NCBI RefSeq assembly: GCF_000244915.1
Contig: NZ_CM001442.1
Location: 4,402,001 to 4,466,000 of the forward strand
DNA from: Bradyrhizobium sp. WSM471
GTDB lineage: Bacteria; Pseudomonadota; Alphaproteobacteria; Rhizobiales; Xanthobacteraceae
Length of the DNA: 64,000 nt
Direction: 5' to 3'
Of this stretch, positions 8,530 to 18,030 are shown piece by piece (within the stretch, counting starts at the first letter, position 1; every line of letters begins with the position of its first letter). The translations under genes were made by a program, and so were the position numbers. The notes beneath the pieces were generated by a model that saw nothing but the letters and a program-made list of their open reading frames with translations, was not told where the DNA came from and made no database searches.

Positions 8530-9123
8530 TCAACCTCCGCCGCCCTGTGAGATCCGCTCGATGAATTCGTCCGGGGTCTCGTCCGGCGAGCCCTTCTCGT
8601 AGCTCGGCCGGTTGCCGCCGATGACACTGATCATTTCATCAATGAGCGCGATCGAGAGGATCACGAGTCCGCCGGAAAACCCGAGCTGCGGAATCCAGAG
8701 CGGAAGCGCGACGACGCCCTGCGCCACGTCGTTGAAGCGCCAGGAATCGTAGGTCATCTGCACGGCATGCCGGGTGAAATAGAGGATGAAAGCGGCGGCA
8801 ATGCCGAGGGCCACGACCTCCGCAACCTGTTTGGAGCGCCCATGCAGACGCTCCAGCAGCAGGCCGACGCGGATCATCTCTCCGCGCTTGAAGGTGTGAG
8901 CGAGGCCGAGGAAAGCCATCGCGGCCATGCACCAGGAGGCGAAATCATCGCCGGCGGGAATGTTGACCGCAAACTGGCGCCCGATCGACATGATCATCAT
9001 GATTGCAAAGATCGCAACCATGAAGGCCCCGGCGGCGTAGCCCGCACCGAGATAAAGGAGATCCAGCGCGCGTCGCACCGGTCCCCGGCTCGTGACATCG
9101 TCCCCTGCCAACGCGATCCCCAT
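8530..9123 (-). CDS. TRAP transporter small permease, DctQ
   Basis: This four-helix membrane subunit has 197 aa. The segment NIPAGDDFASWCMAAMAFLGLAHTFKRGEMIRV carries the usual DctQ pattern: a charged residue before helix two, then a hydrophobic run and the G-E-M-I-R-V box. It is the first gene of the second TRAP operon. I took the ATG at 9123; a GTG six bases earlier is an alternative. The 164 bp between it and the facing-away MBL gene presumably hold the promoter, but I see no clear hexamers. Confidence 0.9.
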   Translation of the reverse strand: MGIALAGDDVTSRGPVRRALDLLYLGAGYAAGAFMVAIFAIMMIMSIGRQFAVNIPAGDDFASWCMAAMAFLGLAHTFKRGEMIRVGLLLERLHGRSKQVAEVVALGIAAAFILYFTRHAVQMTYDSWRFNDVAQGVVALPLWIPQLGFSGGLVILSIALIDEMISVIGGNRPSYEKGSPDETPDEFIERISQGGGG

Positions 9124-9287
9124 CCTCACACGAGGCGATTCAGACGTCCCGGCGATCGCACGTCGCGCGCCGGTCCTGCATGAATATCGCCCCTGCCCAG
9201 CGCCTGTCTTTCAGACGTTAGATCAACATGATGGGGCTAGCGCAAGCAAGGAGTATGCCGGCTCTCACCGGAATTTCCACCGCAGGT

Positions 9288-10085
9288 TCAGCGGGTCTCC
9301 AGCCTCAGCCCGTCATACGCGGGCACCACGCCCGCCGGCAGCGACTGCCGGATCACCTCATAATCGACATCGGCCGTCATGTTGGTGATGACGGCGCGCT
9401 TCGGCTTGAAGCGCTCGATCCAGGACAACGCGTCGTTGATGCTGAAATGACTGACATGGCTGGTGTAGCGGAGGCCATCGACGATCCAGAGATCCAGATT
9501 TTCCAGGGCGCCCCAGCTCTCGCGCGGGATGTCGTTGAGGTCGGGAGTGTAGGCGGCATCGCCGATGCGATAGCCCAGCGCGGGAATGTTGCCGTGCTGC
9601 ACCAGGAAGGCAGTCATCGTCACCGCGCCGCCTTTCCCCTGGATCGTCTGGCTTTCACCGGCCTCGATCGACTGCGCCGTCAGGATCGGCGGATAGTCGC
9701 TGCCCGCCGGCGAGACGAAGCAATAGGAAAACCGCGACATGATGTCGTTCGCAGTCGTCTGATTGAGATAGGTCGGAATCCGCCGGCGCATGTGCATCAC
9801 GACCGAACGCAGATCGTCCATACCGTGGGTCTGATCGGCGTGCTCGTGGGTCAGGAACACTGCATCGATGTGGTCGACATTGGTCGCGAGCAATTGCTCG
9901 CGCAGGTCCGGCGAGGTGTCGATCACGATACGCGTGGTGCCCTCGCCCGAGGTCTGCTCGACCAGCAGCGAACAGCGGCGACGGCGGTTCTTGGGATTGT
10001 TGGGATCGCAGGCACCCCAGCCGAGTGCCGGGCGCGGCACGCCGGCGGAGGAGCCGCAGCCCAGGATCGTCAGCGTCAGCGTCAT
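9288..10085 (-). CDS. MBL-fold metallo-hydrolase (PhnP-like)
   Basis: This 265-aa protein belongs to the metallo-beta-lactamase fold. It begins with the PhnP-like LTILGCGSSAGVPRPALGWG and carries the metal motif as THEHADQTHGMDDLR, with Gln in place of the usual third His of HxHxDH. I believe this HADQ variant is common in alphaproteobacterial relatives, so it is not a sign of damage. Further ligands appear as SHFSINDAL and VLHQ-like segments. PhnP acts on cyclic phosphodiesters, but the substrate here is unknown. It lies 13 bp downstream of tatD in the housekeeping run. Confidence 0.85.
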   Translation of the reverse strand: MTLTLTILGCGSSAGVPRPALGWGACDPNNPKNRRRRCSLLVEQTSGEGTTRIVIDTSPDLREQLLATNVDHIDAVFLTHEHADQTHGMDDLRSVVMHMRRRIPTYLNQTTANDIMSRFSYCFVSPAGSDYPPILTAQSIEAGESQTIQGKGGAVTMTAFLVQHGNIPALGYRIGDAAYTPDLNDIPRESWGALENLDLWIVDGLRYTSHVSHFSINDALSWIERFKPKRAVITNMTADVDYEVIRQSLPAGVVPAYDGLRLETR

Positions 10086-10098
10086 GCGGCTCCCAGTT

Positions 10099-10875
10099 CT
10101 AAGCTTTCACCCTCGAGAACAGGCGAAAGAAGTTGTCGCTTGTCTGGCGCGAGATCTCGTCAAACGACACGCCACGTGTTTCGGCAAGCACTTTTGCGAC
10201 CTCGACCACATAGGCCGGTTCGTTGCGCTTGCCCCGGAACTTGCCCGGCGCAAGGTAGGGCGAGTCCGTTTCAACCAGAATACGGTCGGACGGCAGTTCG
10301 GCCGCAAGCGCGCGCAAGGCCTCGGACTTCTTGAAGGTCAGGATGCCCGTGAAACCGATATAGAGCCCGAGCGAGACCGCCTTCAGCGCCAGCTCGCGCC
10401 CGCCGGTGTAACAATGCAACACGGCGCGAAACGATCCCTTTGCCGTCTCCTCTTCAAGGATGCGGCCGCAATCCTCGTCCGCCTCACGGGTGTGGATCAC
10501 CAGCGGCAAGCCGGTGGCGCGGGCCGCGGCGATGTGGGCACGAAAGCCCCTCGCCTGCGCCTCCGGCGAGCCGTTGTCGTAGAAATAGTCGAGCCCGGCC
10601 TCGCCGAGCGCGACGACCTTTGGATGCTGCGTCAGTGCGATCAGCTCGTCCGGCGCGATGCCGTCTTCCTCATCCGCGTTGTGCGGATGGGTGCCGACCG
10701 AGCAATAGACGTCGTCGTAGCGCTCGGCGATGGCCAAAAGCTGGTTCAGCTTTCTCACCCGCGTCGAGATCGTGACCATGCGGCCGATGCCGGCCGCTCG
10801 CGCGCGCGACATGATCCCGTCGAGATCCTCCGCAAAGTCCGGAAAATCCAAATGGCAGTGGCTGTCGACCAGCAT
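10099..10875 (-). CDS. TatD-family metal-dependent hydrolase (DNase)
   Basis: At 258 aa this has the normal length for TatD, a TIM-barrel metal-dependent nuclease involved in DNA fragmentation and repair. Family motifs are all present: the N-terminal DSHCHLDF (metal ligands), SVGTHPHNA, ALGEAGLDYFY, PLVIHTREADED, VLHCYTGG and ILVETDSPYLAP near the end. The start is the ATG at 10875 (MLVDSHCHLDFPDF). It follows metG by 13 bp; the order metG-tatD-MBL hydrolase is common in alphaproteobacteria. Confidence 0.95.
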   Translation of the reverse strand: MLVDSHCHLDFPDFAEDLDGIMSRARAAGIGRMVTISTRVRKLNQLLAIAERYDDVYCSVGTHPHNADEEDGIAPDELIALTQHPKVVALGEAGLDYFYDNGSPEAQARGFRAHIAAARATGLPLVIHTREADEDCGRILEEETAKGSFRAVLHCYTGGRELALKAVSLGLYIGFTGILTFKKSEALRALAAELPSDRILVETDSPYLAPGKFRGKRNEPAYVVEVAKVLAETRGVSFDEISRQTSDNFFRLFSRVKA

Positions 10876-10888
10876 GGTGCGAACGCCC

Positions 10889-12889
10889 TTAGGCTGCCGG
10901 CTCGATGTAGCGCGGGAAGGCCGGCGTCGGCGCGGGCAGCGTCGTACCGGGCGCGATGCGCGTCGCGCCGCCGAGCGCGGCGAAGTTGCGCTCCCCTTCG
11001 GGGATACCGAGGCTGTCCAGCAGCAATCCCGAGGCCGTCGGCATCGCCGGCTGGGCCAGGATCGCGATCTGGCGCACGACTTCGGCGGTGACGTAGAGCA
11101 CCGTCCTCTGCCTGACAGGATCGGTCTTGGCGAGCGCCCACGGCGCTTCGCCCGCGAAATAGCGGTTGGCTTCCGCGACCACGGCCCACACGGCATTGAG
11201 CCAGTGATGGATTTGCTGCGTCGCCATCGCTTCGCGGGACGCCGCGAGCATGCCGTCGGCTTGTGACAGGATCGCCTTGTCGTTGTCGCTGAATTCGCCG
11301 GGATCCGGAAGCACGCCGCCGAGCTGCTTGGCGATCATCGACAGCGAGCGCTGCGCGAGGTTGCCGAGATCGTTGGCGAGATCGGCATTGATGCGCGCGA
11401 CGATGGCCTCGTGATTGTAGTTGCCGTCCTGGCCGAACGGCACCTCGCGCAGAAAGAAATAGCGCATCTGGTCGACGCCGTACTGGTCGGCGAGGTTGAA
11501 GGGATCGACCACGTTGCCGACCGACTTCGACATCTTCTCGCCCCTGCTGAACAGGAAGCCATGGGCATAGACCCGCTTCGGTAGCGGGATCCCGGCCGAC
11601 AGCAGGAAAGCCGGCCAGTACACCGCATGGAAGCGGATGATGTCCTTGCCGATGATGTGCACGTCGGCAGGCCAATAACGCCAGTTGTTGTCGCTCTCGT
11701 CGGGGAAGCCGACGCCGGTGATGTAGTTGGTGAGCGCGTCGACCCAGACATACATCACGTGCTCTTCGTCGCCGGGCACCTTGACGCCCCAGTCGAACGT
11801 CGTGCGCGAGATCGAGAGATCGCGCAGGCCGCCCTTGACGAAGCTCACCACCTCGTTCTTGCGGGAGTCGGGGCCGATGAAATTGGGCTGCGTCTCGTAG
11901 AGCTTGAGCAGCCTGTCCTGATAGGCCGACAGGCGGAAGAAGTAGCTCTTCTCCTCGACCCATTCGACCGGCGTGCCCTGTGGCCCGAGCCGCACGCCGT
12001 CTTCGTTCAGGCGTGTCTCGTCCTCGGCGTAATAGGCTTCGTCGCGCACGGAATACCAGCCGGCATAGATGTCGGCATAGATGTCCCCGTTCGCCTCCAT
12101 GCGCCGCCAGATCTCCTGGCTGGAGCGATGATGCTGCTCCTCGGTGGTGCGGATGAAGCGGTCGAACGACACGTTCAGGCGCTCGTCCATTTGCTTGAAA
12201 CGGCCGGCATTGCGGGCGGCGAGCTCCGAGACGGACATTTTTTCGCTGGCCGCGGTCTGAACCATCTTCTGGCCGTGCTCGTCGGTGCCGGTCAGGAAGA
12301 ACACATCCTTGCCGTCGAGTCGCGCGAAGCGCGCCAACGTATCGGTCGCGATCGCCTCATAGGCGTGGCCGATATGGGGGCTGCCATTGGGATAGGCGAT
12401 CGCGGTCGTGATGTAGAAGACGTTGTCGCGCGCGGGCACGGCCACGAGCGTGGTGGCCTGCGGCCCGGCGTCGGACTTCGGTGCGCGCGGGGCCTTGGGC
12501 TTGGCAATTTTCGGCGGCGTGGCGACAGGAGCTAGTGTGGTGGTCACGGCAGGCGCAGCCACCCTCGCCGTCTTGGCTATCGTTTTCGCCGAAGCCTTGT
12601 TTTTCGCCGAAGCCTTGGCTGGCTTTTTGGTCGCTGTCTTGACCGTCTTCTTGGCGACGACCTGCTTCTTCGCTGCCTTCTTTGCCGTCTTCCCGGCGCT
12701 CTTCTTCACAGCCTTCTTCCCGGTTTTCTTGGCGGCCGTCTTTTTGGTCTTCGTGGCTTTCTTGACCTTCTTGCCAGCTTTGCGCGCGCGCGCCTTCACG
12801 GCGTTCTTCGCGGCTTTCTTGACGGCCTTCGTGGCAGCCTTCTTCTTGCTGCTCTTGCCTCTAGCGATTTTCTTAGCTCGCGCTGCCAC
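10889..12889 (-). CDS. metG: Methionyl-tRNA synthetase with Lys/Ala-rich N-terminal extension
   Basis: This enzyme charges tRNA-Met. The catalytic part begins near residue 156 ([15 protein letters not shown]), with the HIGH signature at 172-175 and KMSKS in [12 protein letters not shown]. The connective segment ([13 protein letters not shown]) lacks the zinc cysteines, as in the zinc-free class, and there is no C-terminal EMAP domain. The oddity is the first 155 residues: highly basic, made almost only of Lys, Ala, Thr, Val and Arg, similar to histone H1 or AlgP tails. The GTG start at 12889 has aaagga seven bases upstream, which supports translation of the extension. GTG codons near residue 149 could start a normal-length enzyme, but their ribosome sites are weak. 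Confidence 0.95.
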   Translation of the reverse strand: MAARAKKIARGKSSKKKAATKAVKKAAKNAVKARARKAGKKVKKATKTKKTAAKKTGKKAVKKSAGKTAKKAAKKQVVAKKTVKTATKKPAKASAKNKASAKTIAKTARVAAPAVTTTLAPVATPPKIAKPKAPRAPKSDAGPQATTLVAVPARDNVFYITTAIAYPNGSPHIGHAYEAIATDTLARFARLDGKDVFFLTGTDEHGQKMVQTAASEKMSVSELAARNAGRFKQMDERLNVSFDRFIRTTEEQHHRSSQEIWRRMEANGDIYADIYAGWYSVRDEAYYAEDETRLNEDGVRLGPQGTPVEWVEEKSYFFRLSAYQDRLLKLYETQPNFIGPDSRKNEVVSFVKGGLRDLSISRTTFDWGVKVPGDEEHVMYVWVDALTNYITGVGFPDESDNNWRYWPADVHIIGKDIIRFHAVYWPAFLLSAGIPLPKRVYAHGFLFSRGEKMSKSVGNVVDPFNLADQYGVDQMRYFFLREVPFGQDGNYNHEAIVARINADLANDLGNLAQRSLSMIAKQLGGVLPDPGEFSDNDKAILSQADGMLAASREAMATQQIHHWLNAVWAVVAEANRYFAGEAPWALAKTDPVRQRTVLYVTAEVVRQIAILAQPAMPTASGLLLDSLGIPEGERNFAALGGATRIAPGTTLPAPTPAFPRYIEPAA

Positions 12890-12950
12890 GACGAATTCCT
12901 TTACCGGCTTCTCGAAATTGGGAAACGAACCTGCGTTAGTTTATTGTCTT

Positions 12951-12999
12951 GAGCATGATCCCATCGGAAAACCGCTGCACACTTTTCCGGATCATGCTC
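12951..12999. repeat. Palindromic intergenic repeat between holB and metG
   Basis: The outer arms gagcatgatc (12951-12960) and gatcatgctc (12990-12999) are exact reverse complements, with inner cggaaaa / ttttccg also pairing. The element fills the short gap and its last base touches the holB stop codon. I recall very similar sequences recurring between genes in Rhizobiales genomes. It may act as an RNA hairpin between the two genes. Confidence 0.85.
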
Positions 13000-14045
13000 T
13001 AGCGCGTTGCGTCCGCCAGCCAGCCGAACACCGAGAAAACCAAGGGCTTTCGCTCCAGATTGTAGGTTTCGGTGTCGCGCGCGGCGCGGACGATCTTTTC
13101 CCATACCTCAGCTAGGCGCGCAAGGCGCGGCAGATTCTGGTTGGCATTGGCCTCGTCGGCGTGCAGGCGTTCCGCAATCCAGCGATCGATGCCGTCGATG
13201 AAGGCGGCAAGCGCAACGCGGTCACTGGTGCCGAGCGATTCGCCGAGCGTGTGCAATTCGCGCGGATCGACCTGCGGCAGTCGCGCCAGCAGCGCGGCCG
13301 TGCGCTGCTGGAGCTTCAGGGCGTCACCGCCGAGCAGCGTCAGCGCCCGCGCGACGCTGCCCTCGGAAGCCTCGGCCGCCTCGCGCAATGCCGGATCGTT
13401 CGGGTCGAGATCGGCAGCGGTTGCGGCTGCGGCAATCACATCGTCGGTTGCGAGGGCGCGCAGGCGCAGCTTGCTGCAGCGCGACTGAATCGTGGCGAGC
13501 ACGCGCGCCGGCGCGTGGCTCACCAGCAGGAACAGCGATTGCTGCGGTGGTTCCTCGAGAATTTTCAGCAGCGCGTTGGCGGCATTCGGATTGAGCTCGT
13601 CAACGGTGTCGACGATGCAGACGCGCCAGCCTTCGGCCGCTGCGGTCGAGCCGAAGAAACCGATCGTCTCGCGCGTCTCGTCCACGGTGATCACGGTGCG
13701 CATGACGCCGCGGTCGTTGGCGGTGCGCTCCAGCGTCAGCAGGCCCCCATGCGAGCTCGCCGCAACCTGCCGCGCCACGGCGTCATCAGGATTGATGGCG
13801 AGGTCTTCGGCGCGCTGCACGGAAGGCGCCAGCGGCTTGCCGTGCGCGAGCACGAAGCGCGCCATCCGATACGCCAGCGTTGCCTTGCCGATGCCTTGCG
13901 GCCCGCCAATCAGCCAGGCATGCGGGATGCGCCCGCTGCGATAGGCAGCGAGCAGCGCGGTCTCGGCCTCGCGATGGCCGAACAGAAGGCTCGTCTCGCG
14001 CGGATGAGAAATGGCGGTTTCGCGCTCGGTCTGACGCGGGCTCAT
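12999..14045 (-). CDS. holB: DNA polymerase III subunit delta'
   Basis: This is a 348-aa clamp-loader subunit. The N-terminal AAA-like domain shows HAWLIGGPQGIGKATLAYRMARFVL (Walker A-like) and the sensor region EEPPQQSLFLLVSHAPARVLATIQSRCSKLRL, diagnostic for delta'. The C-terminal part is the helical collar domain. The start is the ATG at 14045, overlapping the tmk stop by four bases, so the two are translationally coupled. The tmk-holB-metG-tatD order is typical of the class. Confidence 0.93.
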   Translation of the reverse strand: MSPRQTERETAISHPRETSLLFGHREAETALLAAYRSGRIPHAWLIGGPQGIGKATLAYRMARFVLAHGKPLAPSVQRAEDLAINPDDAVARQVAASSHGGLLTLERTANDRGVMRTVITVDETRETIGFFGSTAAAEGWRVCIVDTVDELNPNAANALLKILEEPPQQSLFLLVSHAPARVLATIQSRCSKLRLRALATDDVIAAAATAADLDPNDPALREAAEASEGSVARALTLLGGDALKLQQRTAALLARLPQVDPRELHTLGESLGTSDRVALAAFIDGIDRWIAERLHADEANANQNLPRLARLAEVWEKIVRAARDTETYNLERKPLVFSVFGWLADATR

Positions 14046-14728
14046 ATGGACACCACCGATGCCGGCGTTGGAAGCAGGCGATCACGCAGCGCGTTCCAGA
14101 TGCGTCCGGCAACCGTGTCGGGATCGGAATTGGCGTCGATCAGCACGCAACGCGCGGGATCGTCCGCCGCGATCTTGCGATAGGCCTCGCGCAGGCCCTG
14201 ATGGAAACCGAGCTTCTCGGCCTCGAACCTGTCTGGCGTGCCGCTGCCGCGGCGTGCGGCCGCGCGCTGCAAGCCGATCTCGACCGGCAGGTCGAGGATG
14301 ATGGTGAGGTCCGGCTTGAGATCGCCGATCGTGACCCGCTGCATCGCGTTGATAAGCGCCGCCGGCACCTGGCCGAGGCTGCCCTGATAGGCCCGCGTCG
14401 AATCGGCGAAGCGGTCGCACAGCACCCAGGTGCCCTGGTTGAGCGCGGGCTGGATCACGGTGCGGACATGGTCGTCGCGGGCGGCCGCGAACAGCAGCGT
14501 CTCCGCCTCGGGTCCCAGCAGCTTGCCCATGCCCGACAACACCAGATGGCGCATGATCTCGGCGCCCGGCGAGCCGCCCGGCTCGCGCGTGACGAGAATG
14601 CGCATCCTGGCCGCCTTGAGACGGTCGGCGAGCTTCTTGATCTGGGTCGACTTGCCCGTGCCCTCGCCGCCTTCAAAGGTGACGAAACGCCCGCGTCCGG
14701 ACGGCCACTTTACCGCGCTTTCACTCAT
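14042..14728 (-). CDS. tmk: Thymidylate kinase
   Basis: The enzyme phosphorylates dTMP to dTDP. At 228 aa it is slightly longer than average because of a short N-terminal lead (MSESAVKWPSGRG). The P-loop is FEGGEGTGKST, followed by the DR(E/F) motif VTREPGGSPGAE and the lid/substrate segment LCDRFADSTRAYQG. The start is the ATG at 14728, two bases after the dac stop. It forms a coupled pair with holB. Confidence 0.96.
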   Translation of the reverse strand: MSESAVKWPSGRGRFVTFEGGEGTGKSTQIKKLADRLKAARMRILVTREPGGSPGAEIMRHLVLSGMGKLLGPEAETLLFAAARDDHVRTVIQPALNQGTWVLCDRFADSTRAYQGSLGQVPAALINAMQRVTIGDLKPDLTIILDLPVEIGLQRAAARRGSGTPDRFEAEKLGFHQGLREAYRKIAADDPARCVLIDANSDPDTVAGRIWNALRDRLLPTPASVVSI

Positions 14729-14730
14729 GA

Positions 14731-15993
14731 TCAGAGCTTCTCGGCGCCCGCACGGAACATGCCGATCACGAGCTCGCTGGCGCCGTCGATCGCACGGCGC
14801 ACGGTCGAGCCGGTGCCGATCGCGTCAGCGGCATAGACCGGCGTCTCCACCGCGATGTTGCCGCTGCGCCAGACCCGGACCAGCCCGACCTTCTGCCCGG
14901 CCTCGACCGGCGCGCGCACCGGACCGCTATAGACGACGCGCGCGATCAGCTTGTCGCTGCCGTTCTTGTGCACCATCACTTTCACGGGCGTCTTGGCCAC
15001 CAGTTTCACCGAGCGGCTCTCGCCGCCGAACACCTTGGCGTAGCCGACGGGCTGATCGGCGGCGATCAGCGTGCGGGTCTCGAAATTGCGAAAACCCCAT
15101 TCCAGCATCTTCTTGGCTTCGGTCGCGCGATCTTCGGGGTCTTCCAGCCCGTTGATGACGACGATCAGCCGCGTGCCGTTCTGGACCGCCGAGCCGACCA
15201 TGCCGTAGCCACCTTCCTTGGTGTAGCCGGTCTTCAGACCGTCGGCGCCTTCCATGGAATTGAGCAGCGGATTCCGGTTGGGCTGGCGGATCTTGTTCCA
15301 GGTGTATTCCTTCTCGCCGAACAGTTTGTAGAATTCGGGGAAGTCGAGAATGATGTGCCGGGCAAGGATGCCGAGCTCGCGCACCGTCATCTTGTTGGCG
15401 GGGTCGGGCAGACCGTTGGAATTGCCGAAGGTCGATTTCGTCAGGCCAAGCTCACGGGCGCGCTTGGTCATGAAGTCGGCGGCGAAAATCCGCTCGTTGC
15501 CCGCCATGGCTTCGGCGAGCGCAATGCAGGCGTCGTTGCCGCTCTGGATGATCGCCCCGTGCAGGAGGTCGTCGACTGTGACCTTGCTGTTGATCGCGGC
15601 GAACATGGTTGAGCCGCCGGAGGGCGCGCCGCCCCTGCGCCAGGCGTTCTCGCTGATCCGGTATTCGTCGGTCAGCTTGATGTCGCCCTTCTTGATCGCG
15701 TTGAAGACGACCTCGGCGGTCATCAGCTTCATCATGCTGGAGGGCGCGCGCAGCTCGTCGGCGTTCTTCTCGAACAGCACGCTGCCGCTGGAGGCTTCGA
15801 TCAGGATCGCGGTCGGGGCGTCGCCGTCGAAGCCGGCATCATCTGTTTTCTTGGCGCCCTGGACGCTCTGGTTGGCCGCGTAGAGCGCCCCGCCCCAGCC
15901 AATGGTCGCCACCAGAGCCGTCGCGATCAGCCCACGCGCCAGCGCTCCGGCGGTGAACCGGCTGCGCCCCAACGAGTAAAGATGAAATTCCAT
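14731..15993 (-). CDS. D-alanyl-D-alanine carboxypeptidase (penicillin-binding protein 5/6 type)
   Basis: This periplasmic enzyme trims the terminal D-Ala from peptidoglycan stem peptides. It has 420 aa with an N-terminal hydrophobic export segment. The three penicillin-binding motifs are clear: SMMK (in RAPSSMMKLMTAE), SGN (IIQSGNDACIALAEAM) and KTG (GLKTGYTKEGGYG). After the catalytic domain comes the PBP5-like C-terminal beta domain and an amphipathic tail (ASELVIGMFRAGAEKL) that could anchor it to the membrane. I used the ATG at 15993; a TTG at 15999 is possible. It is the first gene of the run dac-tmk-holB-metG. Confidence 0.94.
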   Translation of the reverse strand: MEFHLYSLGRSRFTAGALARGLIATALVATIGWGGALYAANQSVQGAKKTDDAGFDGDAPTAILIEASSGSVLFEKNADELRAPSSMMKLMTAEVVFNAIKKGDIKLTDEYRISENAWRRGGAPSGGSTMFAAINSKVTVDDLLHGAIIQSGNDACIALAEAMAGNERIFAADFMTKRARELGLTKSTFGNSNGLPDPANKMTVRELGILARHIILDFPEFYKLFGEKEYTWNKIRQPNRNPLLNSMEGADGLKTGYTKEGGYGMVGSAVQNGTRLIVVINGLEDPEDRATEAKKMLEWGFRNFETRTLIAADQPVGYAKVFGGESRSVKLVAKTPVKVMVHKNGSDKLIARVVYSGPVRAPVEAGQKVGLVRVWRSGNIAVETPVYAADAIGTGSTVRRAIDGASELVIGMFRAGAEKL

Positions 15994-16144
15994 GGCCAAG
16001 CCCTGAGAGCGGCGTTCTAACAGTTGGAGCCGGTGCGAACAACACGGGGTGGCCGCTTGTCCCGAGATTGCACGATTCTCGTCCGGCCCCTATCGTGGCA
16101 CCTCAGATTTTCTGACCAAACCCCTGAAACAAGGCGGAAAAGCG

Positions 16145-17098
16145 ATGTCCTCCACCCGCGTGATCAAGGCCAACGGGATCGACCTGTTCATCCGCGAAGC
16201 CGGTCAGGGGCCGCTGGTGGTGCTGTGCCACGGCTGGCCGGAACTCTCCTACTCCTGGCGCCACCAGATCCCGGCGCTGGCGCTGGCCGGGTTTCGCGTC
16301 GTCGCCCCCGACATGCGCGGCTATGGCCAGAGCTCAGCGCCGCCCGAGGCGACGGCCTATTCGATCTTCGACACGGTCGGCGATATCGTCGGCCTCGTGC
16401 AGGCGCTTGGCGAGACCAAGGCCATGGTGGTCGGTCACGACTGGGGTGCACCGGTGGCCTGGCACGCGGCGCTGTTCCGGCCGGACATCTTCACGGCGGT
16501 CGCCGGCCTGAGCGTGCCGCCGCCGTTCCGCGGCCGCGGCAAGCCGCTCGACCTCCTGCGCCAGGGCGGCATCACCAATTTCTATTGGCAGTATTTCCAG
16601 GCGCCCGGCGTTGCCGAAGCCGAGTTCGAGCATGACGTCGCGCGCACCATGCGCATCGTGCTCGGCGGGCGGGGCCTTGCCGATCCCTCCGCGGCCATGT
16701 TCGTGCAGGAGGGCAAGGGCTTTCTCGGCCACGGCAATCCGGAGGAGCCTCTGCCGGTCTGGCTCGGCGAGACTGACCTTGCCTATTTCACCGAAGCCTT
16801 CCGTAAGTCCGGCTTCCGCGGCGGGCTGAACTGGTATCGCAACCTCGATCGCAATTGGGAGCTGACGGCGCCCTGGCAGGACGCGCTAATCCACCAGCCC
16901 TCGCTCTTCATTGCCGGTTCGAAAGACGCCGTCATCACCGGCCTGATCGGAGCCAAGCGTGTCAACGAGCTCGAGCGCGTGCTGCCCAATCTCAAGCGAA
17001 AGCTGATCATCGAGGACGCCGGCCATTGGGTCCAGCAGGAGCGGCCCGACGAGGTGAATGCGGCGCTGGTGAAGTTCTTGAAGGAAAGCGCGGCCTAG
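16145..17098 (+). CDS. Soluble epoxide hydrolase-like alpha/beta hydrolase
   Basis: At 317 aa this has the full epoxide hydrolase pattern: oxyanion motif HGWPE, nucleophile aspartate in GHDWGAP, lid tyrosines in NFYWQYF and NWYRN, and the late histidine in EDAGHWVQQE. Family members open epoxides to diols. The start ATG at 16145 has aaggcgg upstream; the frame is open further upstream without protein-like content. Its stop codon overlaps that of rlpA on the other strand (ctag at 17095-17098), so the two genes converge with no space for a terminator. Confidence 0.92.
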   Translation: MSSTRVIKANGIDLFIREAGQGPLVVLCHGWPELSYSWRHQIPALALAGFRVVAPDMRGYGQSSAPPEATAYSIFDTVGDIVGLVQALGETKAMVVGHDWGAPVAWHAALFRPDIFTAVAGLSVPPPFRGRGKPLDLLRQGGITNFYWQYFQAPGVAEAEFEHDVARTMRIVLGGRGLADPSAAMFVQEGKGFLGHGNPEEPLPVWLGETDLAYFTEAFRKSGFRGGLNWYRNLDRNWELTAPWQDALIHQPSLFIAGSKDAVITGLIGAKRVNELERVLPNLKRKLIIEDAGHWVQQERPDEVNAALVKFLKESAA

Positions 17099-18030
17099 TA
17101 GAGGCCGCGACCGCTCAGGATGCCGCGGGCCTCGGCAGCGCCGTCCGAGGCGTAGGCGCCGGACGGCGCGCTCTCGGTGGCATAGCGGCCGTCCCCGTCA
17201 TAGGACACGGCGCGCGCGTTCTGGAGCGCCCGGCCCCGGTTGCGGCTCGAGGCCGACATTTCCGAGGTCGCATTAAGTGAAGCCATGTCGGCGGAGGTGT
17301 TGCCGAGATTGTAGGGCCGTCCCTCCGGCGTCGGAACTTCGCCGCGCATGGCGCCGCGGTTCGACGATGGCAGCTCCGGCACGAAGGGCCTCGCCGAGGC
17401 GACCCGGACCATCGAGGGTGATGGCGCCGGAGTCCCGGTGCGCAAGGTGGCCATCAGCTGGCGGTCGTCGGAGCCTTCCAGCGGCGCCCGGCCGACATAT
17501 TCGACCCGGACCTTGGCGACCCCATTGCCTTTGAATTCAAGCAGTTCAGCGGCCTTGTTCGAGACGTCGATGAGCCGGTTGCCATGATAGGGCCCGCGGT
17601 CATTGACGCGGACGATCAGCGACTTGCCGTTCGAAACGTTGGTCACCCGCGCATAGGACGGCATCGGCAGGGTCGGATGCGCCGCGGTCAGCGAGCCCAT
17701 GTCGAACACTTCGCCATTGGCGGTCAGGCGGCCGTGGAAATCGTCGCCGTACCAGGACGCCATGCCTTCGGCGCGGTAGTTGACGTCCTCTTCGGGCACA
17801 TAGGTCCGGCCACCCACCACATAGGGCTTGCCGACGCGGTAGGCGCCGCCGCCCTTCGGGACCGGATCACCGAAAGCCACGACCCGGGGGCTCGAGGACA
17901 CGCCGTATTTCGGATCGACCCGGCTGGCGAATTTGTTGGAGGACGCGCAATTGGCGAGCGCAAGGCAGATCGCTGCCATCGCTGCAGCGCGCGCGACCCG
18001 CAACACCGAATCTGACCGTCGGATCCCCAT
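17095..18030 (-). CDS. rlpA: RlpA-like septal ring lytic transglycosylase lipoprotein
   Basis: This outer-membrane lipoprotein carries a double-psi beta-barrel domain (GMASWYGDDFHGRLTANGE ... PSYARVTNVSNGKSLIVRVNDRGPYHGNRLIDVS), the catalytic fold of RlpA, which cleaves peptide-free glycan strands at division sites. I chose the ATG at 18030 because it gives a classic lipoprotein signal with lipobox LANC about 25 residues in; longer in-frame starts would destroy it. Length is 311 aa. There is no C-terminal SPOR domain; instead the C-terminal 130 residues look unstructured. Confidence 0.9.
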   Translation of the reverse strand: MGIRRSDSVLRVARAAAMAAICLALANCASSNKFASRVDPKYGVSSSPRVVAFGDPVPKGGGAYRVGKPYVVGGRTYVPEEDVNYRAEGMASWYGDDFHGRLTANGEVFDMGSLTAAHPTLPMPSYARVTNVSNGKSLIVRVNDRGPYHGNRLIDVSNKAAELLEFKGNGVAKVRVEYVGRAPLEGSDDRQLMATLRTGTPAPSPSMVRVASARPFVPELPSSNRGAMRGEVPTPEGRPYNLGNTSADMASLNATSEMSASSRNRGRALQNARAVSYDGDGRYATESAPSGAYASDGAAEARGILSGRGLY

